A stretch of DNA of 5,593 bases from an uncultured cyanobacterium (GTDB lineage: Bacteria; Cyanobacteriota; Cyanobacteriia; PCC-6307; Cyanobiaceae): assembly GCA_903831165.1 (NCBI GenBank), contig CAIKWV010000139.1, forward strand, positions 1 through 5,593, given 5' to 3'. A program made the translations under genes and the position numbers. A model generated the notes under the pieces. It worked only from the letters and a program-made list of their open reading frames with translations, made no database searches and had not been told where the DNA came from. Shown one piece after another: positions 1 to 5,593 of the stretch (its first letter is position 1; every line of letters begins with the position of its first letter).

Positions 1-120
1 CGCGTGAGACCAGCCATCCACCACAACCGCCCCGCTTGACATCGCTTCGCGAATGGCAGGCCAGGCGATTCCACCGCCCACCATGACAGCGCCACTGCTG
101 GCTGTGCTTCGCAGATGCCC

Positions 121-133
121 CAGAGGTCCTCTG
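121..133. repeat. 13-nt odd palindrome
   Basis: CAGAGG, one central T, then CCTCTG: six-base arms with perfect complementarity. It lies inside the possible minus-strand remnant. There is no T-tract, so it is not a terminator. It could be a dimeric protein-binding site or chance. Confidence 0.25.
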
Positions 134-235
134 CGCTGATCGTGAGCGGTCGCTCCACAAATGCTTGCAAAAACCGCGCTGCCACAGTTCCAAAGCCCAC
201 TAACCCGTTCGTGCAGTATCTCCACGTCGGGCTGC

Positions 236-252
236 CTTCTGCATGGCAGAAG
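236..252. repeat. Perfect 7-bp hairpin, 3-nt loop
   Basis: CTTCTGC (236-242) pairs with GCAGAAG (246-252) around the loop ATG. A smaller hairpin, CTTC-gct-GAAG (256-266), follows directly. No T-run follows on either strand, so a rho-independent terminator is unlikely. Its function is unknown. Confidence 0.3.
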
Positions 253-505
253 ATACTTCGCTGAAGATGGCGCGCAATTGCTTGAGGTGACCGTAAAGTG
301 ATCTCGGAGGTCCATGAATAAATGCCTCGTCACCGCAACTTCGGGCTTCCATCCGTATGAATTACCTAAATGTGTTAACCCACTAATGACTTTGAGGGTC
401 TGTGAAATTTTGCATACATCTAAAGTTGATAGAACACAGTTTTTTTAAAAACCCATCCTGCGAAAGCAACTGTAGCGCCTTTTCATTCTGCTAAAGATCA
501 AAATT

Positions 506-3466
506 ATGAGTCTAAACGTCATTGAACTAGACCACGATCGCATTTCCAAGCCAATCTTCAAGTCACAAGGACCGATGGGGCGGCTGGCGGAAATTACTAC
601 GGCTGCAGATGATGCGAAGGCGACTTATGAGCTCTGGCACGCAAAGTTGCAGAGCGCTCAGGAACAGTGTGAAAAGCGGGAACTGGAGCTCAACAAACTG
701 ACACGGCTGCATTCACAGAAAACAACGGAGGTTAACAACCTGCTCAATGCGGAGACCAGTCTGAATGAAAAGCTAGGAAACCTCAATGCCCAGCGCGAGC
801 TGCTTATGCGCCGCCAACAGGACATTAACAGTCGCTTCCTTCAGGAGCAGGGTCGGTTGGAGCAGACCCGGGAGCAGTTAGGTGAGGCTGAAAATTATAA
901 AGTCAACCTTGAATCCCAAGTCGCCTCTGCAACACGGCTGCTCATGGAGCGTCGCGAAGAGCACGCCTTGCAGGACCTCCGCAGTGAAGATTTGAAAGTG
1001 TTGCTGCAGAATGCCATCGATGAAGTCACCCGCCAGCAGTCACGAATCGTCGTGGCTCAATCAGAGGTCGTCCGCTTTGAGAACCGACAGCAGGAGCTGA
1101 CCATAAGCGTGGCGCGCCTTGAGGTCAGCGTGAAGGATAGGGAGAGCCGCCTCAGGCTCGAGCAGGAGCGACTCAATTCCCTGGAGGAGGCCGGCAGCCG
1201 CGTCACCGCCCATGTGCTGGACCTGAATGGCCGCTACCAGGCACTGGAAAAGGATTTTAAGCAGCTCACCCAGCAGCGTCTAGAAGCGGAGTCTTCTCTC
1301 AATTTGACCCGCCGTGCCATTATGGATGAACGCTCCTGCTTGCAGGAGCTACGTCAGGCCGTGGAACAAACCAACCAGGTCCGCGTGACGATGGAGAGTA
1401 CGCTCGTGGATCTGGAAGGTCAGAGCAATGCGACAGCTGCCTCGTTGCAGGACCTGCGCGCAGAGTCCACGCGTCAGGATCAGGCCCTCACTGCCCTTTT
1501 GGTGCAACGCGGGGAAAGTGAGTCTGCCATGATAAAGCTGCGTGCGGACGAAGAATCCGCCACCGTGGCTCTGACCTCCCGCCGAGAAGAGCTGGCCCGC
1601 AGCGAGGAGAAACTGGGCATCGCCTTGAACGAATGCACAGAAGCCATCGCAGAGCTGGCAGACCTAGGCCGCGCTGTGAGGGAACTGGAGGACCGGGAAG
1701 CTGCCGCCGCACAGCAGATCCAGCAATATAACGACGAGCTCGTCGCCCAAGCGGACCGTCGCCTGCTGATGGAGGGCCAGATCAGAGCCATGGAGCTCGC
1801 CCTCACAGACCTGGGAGAGCAGCACTGTTCACTGGGAGAAGAAATCGTCGTCCTGGTCAACACCCGCCAGTCCACCGCCGAAACCCTGCAGACCTGCCGC
1901 ACCGACCTGACCGCCACCGAGCAGCGCCTGGAAACCACGCGCACGGACTGCCTGGCTGCCCATACACGCCTATCCTTCCTGACCCAGAGCATTCAGGAGC
2001 GCCAGGAGGATGAGTCCATGCTGGGAGAACGCATTCACATGCTCCAGCAGCAGACCCAGCAGCTGGAAACTCAGATACAGGAGCAGAGCTGCGTTCTCGA
2101 AACTGTTCACCAGCAGCGCATCGAGGCTAAGATCAGCCTCCAGCTCATCACCCAGAACCATGAGGAAGTAGGCATTCGCTTGGAGTCTGGTCGGGCCGAG
2201 ATCGCCGCCGCCGCCGCACGACTGCAGCAGACTTTGGAGCATTGCCACCACGCCGACGAGCGCAAGCAGGCGCTTGACCACGAGCTGGAAAACATATCCA
2301 CCCGCCAGAGTACCCAAGAGGCCATTCTCGGCGAGGTTGAAGCCCAAATTTTTCGGCGCAAGACCGAGCGCGAAGTATCCATTGTAGCTGCAGACCAAGC
2401 TCGTGAAGAGCTTGCCGACCTCTCCGCCAGCGTAACCTCCGTGCGCAAGGAACTCTCCGAACAGCAGGCCAGCTTCACCGAGACCACCTCCAAGCTTTCT
2501 GACCTACAGACCAACTTGCACGACACAGAAGGCAGCCTTAACGCCACCCGCGCGATCCTGGCCGGAGAAGAACTCAAGCTGGAAGCTACACGCAGCGCCC
2601 TCGCCACCGTCGAGCAGGAGCTCACCCTCGCGCATGAGATTAAGGTAAGCCTTGAAGCCCTCGCCGCCAATCAGGCGAAGCTGGCCTCCATAAAGGAGCA
2701 CCTCGGTGGCGTCACCCGCCAGGTGGAAGCCGCCGCCGAGCGCCGCACGCAGGTGGATGCTATTCTCAACGACACCACCCAGCAGCTGGCCATCGCCACT
2801 GCACACTGCGACGCCGTCAGCCAACAGGAAACCGAAACCCGCCAGCGTCTCGCGCAGATGGGCATGCAGGAAAAAGAACTGCGCCAGGAGATCGACATCC
2901 TCACCACCGGAGCGCAAAAAGAGCGTGGCATTTACGAGGAGCTTCGCTCAATCAACACCGAAGCGCGCCGCATCCAAGATCAGGAGAGCGCCGAGGTCGC
3001 AGCCAAACTGCGCGCCACCAGCGAGCACCTATCCAGCTGGCATGGGCAGATGGCCTCTCTGGAGGACTGGCAGGAACGAATGAACAACTGCCTAAGCCGC
3101 CAGCAGGAAGTCGAACCTGACTCCCTCGAAGCGCGCAACTGCAACCAAGAGATCAGCATGGCCCTCACCGCCCTGCGCTACATCATGGACCGTCTTGGTG
3201 TAACCAAGAACAAAATAGGCACTCTCTCAAGGCTCTACGTCAACGGTTCCGGCTCCACAGACGGCGTCTCTGCATCCGAAGAAAGCCCGAGCACCGCCGC
3301 AGACCAGCTCAACAAGCGGATCCAGCTAATACGGGAAGACATCCAGCGAGAGGAAACGCGCTTCAAGTTCCTGCGGCAGAAAAGCATTTCCCGCGCCCAG
3401 CGCCCGCACAACCGTCGCTCCAAAAAAAGCCACTCTCAAAATGCAGTTCGCCGATCTTCGCGGTGA
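506..3466 (+). CDS. Giant coiled-coil protein, SMC-like/filament-like, no ATPase head
   Basis: The 986-aa protein is about 110 kDa. From about residue 25 to 900 it is nearly continuous coiled coil, rich in Glu, Gln, Leu, Ala, Arg and Thr, with hydrophobic residues at heptad-like spacing and almost no Pro or Gly. There is no Walker A motif, so it is not a true SMC/Rad50 ATPase. There is also no signal peptide or membrane segment, so it is probably cytoplasmic. Tryptophans are rare: one near residue 44 and two near 845-855. Residues about 912-933 form a Gly/Ser/Thr-rich linker, followed by a short helix (about 934-958) and a strongly basic Arg/Lys/Ser tail (about 959-986) that could bind nucleic acid or an acidic surface. 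The ATG at 506 is the first in frame and has no clear Shine-Dalgarno sequence. Plausible roles are a cytoskeletal filament (crescentin- or FilP-like in style), a scaffold or chromosome organisation. Sequence alone cannot decide. The gene stands alone, more than 400 bp from the next. Confidence 0.93.
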   Translation: MSLNVIELDHDRISKPIFKSQGPMGRLAEITTAADDAKATYELWHAKLQSAQEQCEKRELELNKLTRLHSQKTTEVNNLLNAETSLNEKLGNLNAQRELLMRRQQDINSRFLQEQGRLEQTREQLGEAENYKVNLESQVASATRLLMERREEHALQDLRSEDLKVLLQNAIDEVTRQQSRIVVAQSEVVRFENRQQELTISVARLEVSVKDRESRLRLEQERLNSLEEAGSRVTAHVLDLNGRYQALEKDFKQLTQQRLEAESSLNLTRRAIMDERSCLQELRQAVEQTNQVRVTMESTLVDLEGQSNATAASLQDLRAESTRQDQALTALLVQRGESESAMIKLRADEESATVALTSRREELARSEEKLGIALNECTEAIAELADLGRAVRELEDREAAAAQQIQQYNDELVAQADRRLLMEGQIRAMELALTDLGEQHCSLGEEIVVLVNTRQSTAETLQTCRTDLTATEQRLETTRTDCLAAHTRLSFLTQSIQERQEDESMLGERIHMLQQQTQQLETQIQEQSCVLETVHQQRIEAKISLQLITQNHEEVGIRLESGRAEIAAAAARLQQTLEHCHHADERKQALDHELENISTRQSTQEAILGEVEAQIFRRKTEREVSIVAADQAREELADLSASVTSVRKELSEQQASFTETTSKLSDLQTNLHDTEGSLNATRAILAGEELKLEATRSALATVEQELTLAHEIKVSLEALAANQAKLASIKEHLGGVTRQVEAAAERRTQVDAILNDTTQQLAIATAHCDAVSQQETETRQRLAQMGMQEKELRQEIDILTTGAQKERGIYEELRSINTEARRIQDQESAEVAAKLRATSEHLSSWHGQMASLEDWQERMNNCLSRQQEVEPDSLEARNCNQEISMALTALRYIMDRLGVTKNKIGTLSRLYVNGSGSTDGVSASEESPSTAADQLNKRIQLIREDIQREETRFKFLRQKSISRAQRPHNRRSKKSHSQNAVRRSSR
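3422..3428 (+). other. A7 homopolymer near the 3' end of the coiled-coil gene
   Basis: Seven adenines in the codons for the basic tail (Ser-Lys-Lys-Ser). Slippage here would swap the last 18 residues. One shifted frame ends at a TAA near 3541 and reads PIFAVNSGAREVSNLVIAA. The other ends at a TAA near 3490 and reads KMQFADLRGELGRARGV. Both look at least as protein-like as the annotated Ser/Arg tail. This may be a slippage site, a sequencing error or chance. Confidence 0.3.
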
Positions 3467-3875
3467 ACTCGGGCGCGCGCGAGGTGTCTAATCTCGTTAT
3501 CGCCGCTCCACAGGCGCGATGCTCCATCCAAGCGTGCCCCTAAAGGCCCCCGACTTCCACCGTTCGCCCCTTGTCATGACTGTCCGAAAAAAGATCCATG
3601 CTGGAGCGGTGGAATGCTTGAAGCTATCACCAGCGTACGAAACACGCTGCTGCAGGGCTGCAGAAGAGACGTCCCAAAACCTATCAACTACTCACCTTAC
3701 CTCGGCATAAATTCCATGAAATATCCAAGGGTGCTCGCCACTGAAATGCTGATTAGCCGAATGCATTCAAGTCCGGAATCGATGCCCGATATTTCTGATT
3801 CAATTTGTAATTCCGAGGCTTTCATTTCTATAAACTGAGGTTAACCCAAATAGACCAAAAGTCATCGTTCAAAAA
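3467..3875 (+). other. 409-bp gap with an open frame continuing past the upstream stop
   Basis: No convincing independent gene is present. The coiled-coil gene's own frame has no stop after its TGA (3464-3466) until a TGA at 3836-3838, a further 123 codons. The translated stretch is not coiled coil. It begins very basic, includes a Cys-rich patch (CHDCPKKDPC) around 3570-3600, then becomes ordinary mixed sequence. It contains ATG codons (for example 3614) but no good ribosome binding site. A second short frame (3519-3710) overlaps it and looks like noise. The open stretch may be the remnant of a longer C-terminus, or chance. No hairpin followed by a T-run marks the end of the coiled-coil gene. 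Confidence 0.35.
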
Positions 3876-4421
3876 GTGGTCGGGGCGGTTATAGTTCTAT
3901 CAATGCTTGAAATTCAACGAATTGATAGAGAACTACTCCAGCACCCAAGATATTCCAGGCAGAGCTGGATCGGAGTAGGCCTCGATGGCACCTTAGCCAA
4001 GTCTGCTCCCGACACAGACCCCCGAGACATTGGCACAGCAATACCGCCCATGCTTAAACGGGTGCGCTATTGGATCAAAACGGGTCGTACTGTCAAGATC
4101 TTCACCGCACGTGCCGGTGACGCACAAGATGAAGAACGCATTCATCAATGGTGTCTTCGCCATGGTTTGCCGAAACTTGAGGTCACCAATCGCAAAGATT
4201 ACGGAATGATTGCCTTATGGGATGAACTTGCCGTAGGCGTCGTAAGGAACATCGGCGTCCCCATTCTGCCAGTGCAGATGACATTCTGGCAATCCTTGCG
4301 CCTGCAATTGTTGCTACTGGTGGGCAGAAATGCTGTCATGAAGGTTGATACCCGAAACGTTCAGGACCAGTTCGAGGCACCACAAAAAAACGGCCGGGAA
4401 TTTTTCAAATTTGATGGATAG
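3876..4421 (+). CDS. HAD-superfamily phosphatase-like protein, nucleophile lost
   Basis: The 181-aa protein matches small HAD-like proteins of bacteria and phages that begin WIGVDLDGTLA. Motif I here reads WIGVGLDGTLA (residues 31-41): the first Asp, the nucleophile that forms the phospho-enzyme, is Gly35, while the general acid/base Asp37 is kept. Motif II is KIFTAR with Thr77. Motif III is VTNRKDYG with Lys107. Motif IV is LWDE (Asp116-Glu117), where relatives usually have WDDRA. A C-terminal extension (about 128-181) carries a hydrophobic patch near LRLQLLLLVG. Classical phosphatase activity is therefore doubtful. A binding role or decay is more likely. The GTG at 3876 gives 181 aa. The ATG at 3903 (172 aa) is an equally plausible start, and neither has a clear Shine-Dalgarno sequence. 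Family membership is confident; the substrate is unknown. The gene has no tightly spaced neighbour. Confidence 0.85.
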   Translation: MVGAVIVLSMLEIQRIDRELLQHPRYSRQSWIGVGLDGTLAKSAPDTDPRDIGTAIPPMLKRVRYWIKTGRTVKIFTARAGDAQDEERIHQWCLRHGLPKLEVTNRKDYGMIALWDELAVGVVRNIGVPILPVQMTFWQSLRLQLLLLVGRNAVMKVDTRNVQDQFEAPQKNGREFFKFDG

Positions 4422-4734
4422 GCCTGTTTATGCTCCGGAACAGACATCCCCACAATACTGACTGGAGCGTCGTGCGCAGAAAACCTGACACACCAAACGA
4501 CCGCAGATCTGCATTCATGAAAAATCAACGTTCCTCCTCCAGCACACGTTGTTGCTGCTATCAGCTTGATGCTATCCGGCTGTCGGGCTTACGAAAGAAG
4601 GCCGCCTGAACGCCGGCGTGTGCTGTGGGCGGCTGACAACCCTCCAGCCACAGAGAGGTAACCCATAAAATAATTTCCTTCAGACCACAATCTCCGGTTA
4701 ATCAGAATTTTTACTATGACTCCGAACTCAAAAC
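4422..4734 (+). other. 313-bp gap between HAD-like gene and regulator
   Basis: It contains the frameshifted lipoprotein-like frame described separately (4517-4661), then an AT-rich leader of about 70 bp before the regulator. The leader has TAAAAT (4665-4670) and TACTAT (4712-4717) as possible -10 boxes, but neither has a fitting -35 element. GCCGCC (4601-4606) can pair with GGCGGC (4628-4633) around a loop holding the palindrome CGCCGGCG. No T-run follows, so I do not call it a terminator. Confidence 0.4.
4517..4661 (+). pseudogene. Small lipoprotein-like frame, apparently frameshifted at an A5 run
   Basis: Read from 4524 to the TAA at 4659-4661, one frame ends a hydrophobic stretch (HVVAAISLMLSGC) in a good lipobox, LSGC, the signal-peptidase II cleavage pattern. 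A short Arg/Pro-rich mature part follows (CRAYERRPPERRRVLWAADN...). This frame has no start of its own. An ATG at 4517 with Lys next lies one base out of frame, separated by five adenines (4520-4524). With four adenines the product would be a 47-aa lipoprotein starting MKINVPPPAH with the lipidated cysteine at residue 22. As written, the ATG makes only a 30-aa Ser/Cys-rich peptide. This could be a small outer-membrane lipoprotein disabled by one inserted base, a sequencing error or chance. No clear Shine-Dalgarno sequence is visible. I cannot assign a family. Confidence 0.4.
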
Positions 4735-5385
4735 ATGAGCAATAAAAAGTGCATTCTGATTATTAGCGGCCACCTGATGATGGCCGAACTTTTGACCGCA
4801 TTTTTAGAACAACAATTCGAAGATTTTACCGTCATCCGAGTTTCATCGATCTGTGACGCGCGCTTAATGCTGCATCAGACTGACTTGATCTTGATTTTGA
4901 TCGATAAACTAGGGCAAGTAGGTTCCCTCATCTCAACGCTCAATGAGATTAAAGAAATATCTCATTTAACAAAATGCCTTGTGCTGAGCGAAGTGGCCAA
5001 TGCTTACTTGGTGGCTCAAGCGTTGCGTGCGGGTGCTTGCTGCTTTCTCAGCAAAATGTGCTCCAGCGGGGAGATTGTCAAAGCCGTGGAAGCGGCAATC
5101 CATGGCGGGCAGCACCTCTCCCCTGATGCAAAGCAAGTCCTGGTCCAGGACTTCAGCCACACCCAAAACGAGAAACTGCACGATGCCTTAAGCCCTCGCG
5201 AGTTTGACGTTTTTATAATGATAGCACAGGGAATGTCGCTAAAAACTATTTCTGGCAATCTAAGCATAGCCTCCTCCACAGTAGCGGTGCATAAGCACAA
5301 TATCATGAAAAAGATCGGCTTTAAGTCCAGCGCACTGATAGCCCGCTACTGCATCGAGCATCGCCTGCTTGGGGATGCTGGCTGA
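4735..5385 (+). CDS. NarL/FixJ-family response regulator with degenerate receiver
   Basis: The 216-aa cytoplasmic transcription regulator has the two-domain NarL layout and length. The N-terminal receiver (about 4-125) aligns well with NarL in its second half: Ser85 at the conserved Ser/Thr position and Lys107 in FLSK at the conserved Lys. The usual acidic pair before His (DDH) is Ser11-Gly12-His13, so Mg2+ binding and standard phosphorylation should be impaired. The phospho-acceptor is uncertain: Asp57 in LILIDK is the best candidate, about two residues off the usual spacing from PDLxLLD. After a linker (about 128-150), a LuxR-type helix-turn-helix (152-211) is well kept: LSPREFDVF, IAQGMSLKTI, then recognition-helix sequence SSTVAVHKHNIMKKIG. 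No histidine kinase gene is adjacent in the window. The ATG at 4735 fits the family start, although no strong ribosome binding site precedes it. It is probably a phosphorylation-independent or atypically controlled regulator; target genes are unknown. Confidence 0.93.
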   Translation: MSNKKCILIISGHLMMAELLTAFLEQQFEDFTVIRVSSICDARLMLHQTDLILILIDKLGQVGSLISTLNEIKEISHLTKCLVLSEVANAYLVAQALRAGACCFLSKMCSSGEIVKAVEAAIHGGQHLSPDAKQVLVQDFSHTQNEKLHDALSPREFDVFIMIAQGMSLKTISGNLSIASSTVAVHKHNIMKKIGFKSSALIARYCIEHRLLGDAG

Positions 5386-5548
5386 AAATGTCATCACAAA
5401 CCTGGAATGGAGCGTTGCTGAAATCCACTATAATTCCGAGGTGTCGTACGCCAGCGAGGCCCTTCATTCCGCACTGCCCCCGATGTGTCATAACGAAGAC
5501 CGCACACTGTCAAAAAAACATGCTGACCAGGTTTCACATAAAGGGTAA
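5375..5548 (+). CDS. Possible 57-aa protein overlapping the regulator's end
   Basis: I do not recognise this frame. It starts at an ATG 11 bases inside the regulator gene (overlap 5375-5385) and ends at a TAA at 5546-5548. The peptide starts MLAENVITNLEWSVAEIHYN and continues with SEVSYASEALHSAL, then a more polar end with HNEDRTLSKKHADQ. Composition and codon choice are protein-like, and the short overlap would fit translational coupling to the regulator. A GGGG just before the ATG is too close to be a good Shine-Dalgarno sequence. A competing frame from an ATG at 5388 stays open to the window end but gives a Cys/Arg/His-rich, less natural peptide. It may be a small accessory protein of the regulator or a chance frame. 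Confidence 0.28.
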   Translation: MLAENVITNLEWSVAEIHYNSEVSYASEALHSALPPMCHNEDRTLSKKHADQVSHKG

Positions 5549-5593
5549 CATATCTTCCAGGTCCGGGATTGCCATATTGCGCGAATTGAGCCG

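Larger units (their letters stand above)
1..329 (-). pseudogene. Possible decayed minus-strand gene fragment, cut by the window edge
   Basis: I do not recognise an intact gene here. Two minus-strand frames are open to the left edge of the window: one from 329 (109 codons) and one from 444 (148 codons). Both contain protein-like stretches. The first, read leftward from about 209, gives NGLVGFGTVAARFLQAF then VERPLTISAEDLWGICEA. The second, near 90-1, gives GAVMVGGGIAWPAIREAM then SSGAVVVDGW. Good-looking peptide switching frame near position 110 suggests a frameshifted remnant rather than a working gene. The segment ERPLTISAEDLWG recalls the start of DUF4419 proteins (a 'RPL-ls-DD-W' pattern, from memory). 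A Rossmann-type dehydrogenase (GFGTVA) is an alternative. The only ATG in the longer frame is at 315-313, with no good ribosome binding site. Most of the gene, if real, lies outside the window. Confidence 0.25.

Noticed and set aside
426..431. TTGATA as a -35 box for the coiled-coil gene
   Set aside because: No -10-like hexamer is found at the right spacing; the following sequence is an A-run then CCCATC.
2204..2218. GCC repeat inside the coiled-coil gene
   Set aside because: It encodes a run of five alanines. It is too short to call a microsatellite of interest and fits a helical protein.
1480..2931. Several minus-strand open frames up to 187 codons inside the coiled-coil gene
   Set aside because: They are shadows of a G+C-rich, Gln/Glu/Ala/Leu-rich gene. 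Their translations are Ser/Arg/Cys-rich and low in complexity, with no recognisable domain.
2706..3083. A 125-codon plus-strand frame within the coiled-coil gene
   Set aside because: Its product is Pro/Arg/Ser-rich, as expected from reading the real gene out of frame. No start signal or motif supports it.
374..3848. GTTAACCCA occurring at 374-382 and again at 3840-3848
   Set aside because: A nine-base match is expected many times by chance in a window of this size, and the two copies lie at different distances from the next gene.
4424..4443. CTGTT/AACAG inverted repeat just after the HAD-like gene, considered as a terminator
   Set aside because: The stem is only five base pairs with a 10-nt loop and no following T-run.
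4712..4717. TACTAT as a -10 promoter box for the regulator
   Set aside because: No sequence resembling a -35 box lies 16-18 bases upstream, so it cannot be told from chance in AT-rich DNA.
5000..5306. Overlapping short frames on both strands within the regulator gene
   Set aside because: They are out-of-frame shadows of a regulator whose alignment to NarL-type proteins is clear.

Overview
The window holds three clear plus-strand genes with long gaps between them: a very long coiled-coil protein (506-3466), a small HAD-superfamily phosphatase-like protein (3876-4421) and a NarL/FixJ-type response regulator (4735-5385). Around them lie weaker signals: a broken coding remnant on the minus strand at the left edge, a small lipoprotein-like reading frame that needs a one-base frameshift (4517-4661), and a 57-codon frame overlapping the end of the regulator gene. 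I see no tRNA, rRNA, CRISPR array, insertion sequence or convincing rho-independent terminator.

Organism: bacterial DNA of moderate to fairly high G+C, with a G+C-rich coiled-coil gene and AT-richer intergenic stretches. The starts lack strong Shine-Dalgarno sequences. The mix of an orphan regulator, a giant coiled-coil protein and loose gene packing would suit a Gram-negative bacterium of the Planctomycetes/Verrucomicrobia type. That is an impression; no marker gene here settles the lineage.

Layout: 1-505 has no intact gene and two overlapping open minus-strand frames that look like a decayed gene. 506-3466 encodes a 986-aa, almost entirely coiled-coil protein with a Gly/Ser/Thr linker and a very basic tail. 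3467-3875 is a gap, but the coiled-coil gene's own frame stays open for another 123 codons after its stop. 3876-4421 encodes a HAD-like protein whose nucleophilic aspartate position is glycine. 4422-4734 contains the frameshifted lipoprotein-like frame. 4735-5385 encodes the regulator, whose receiver domain lacks the acidic pair. 5386-5593 has only short open frames.

How the parts relate: all three confident genes run the same way, but gaps of more than 300 bp argue against one tight operon. Two of the three have lost residues their families normally need (HAD nucleophile, receiver acidic pair), and two smaller frames look frameshifted. The simplest reading is an accessory region with partial gene decay. 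The alternative is that the HAD protein and regulator are retained in catalysis-free or phosphorylation-independent roles. I do not see proof of a new multi-gene system.
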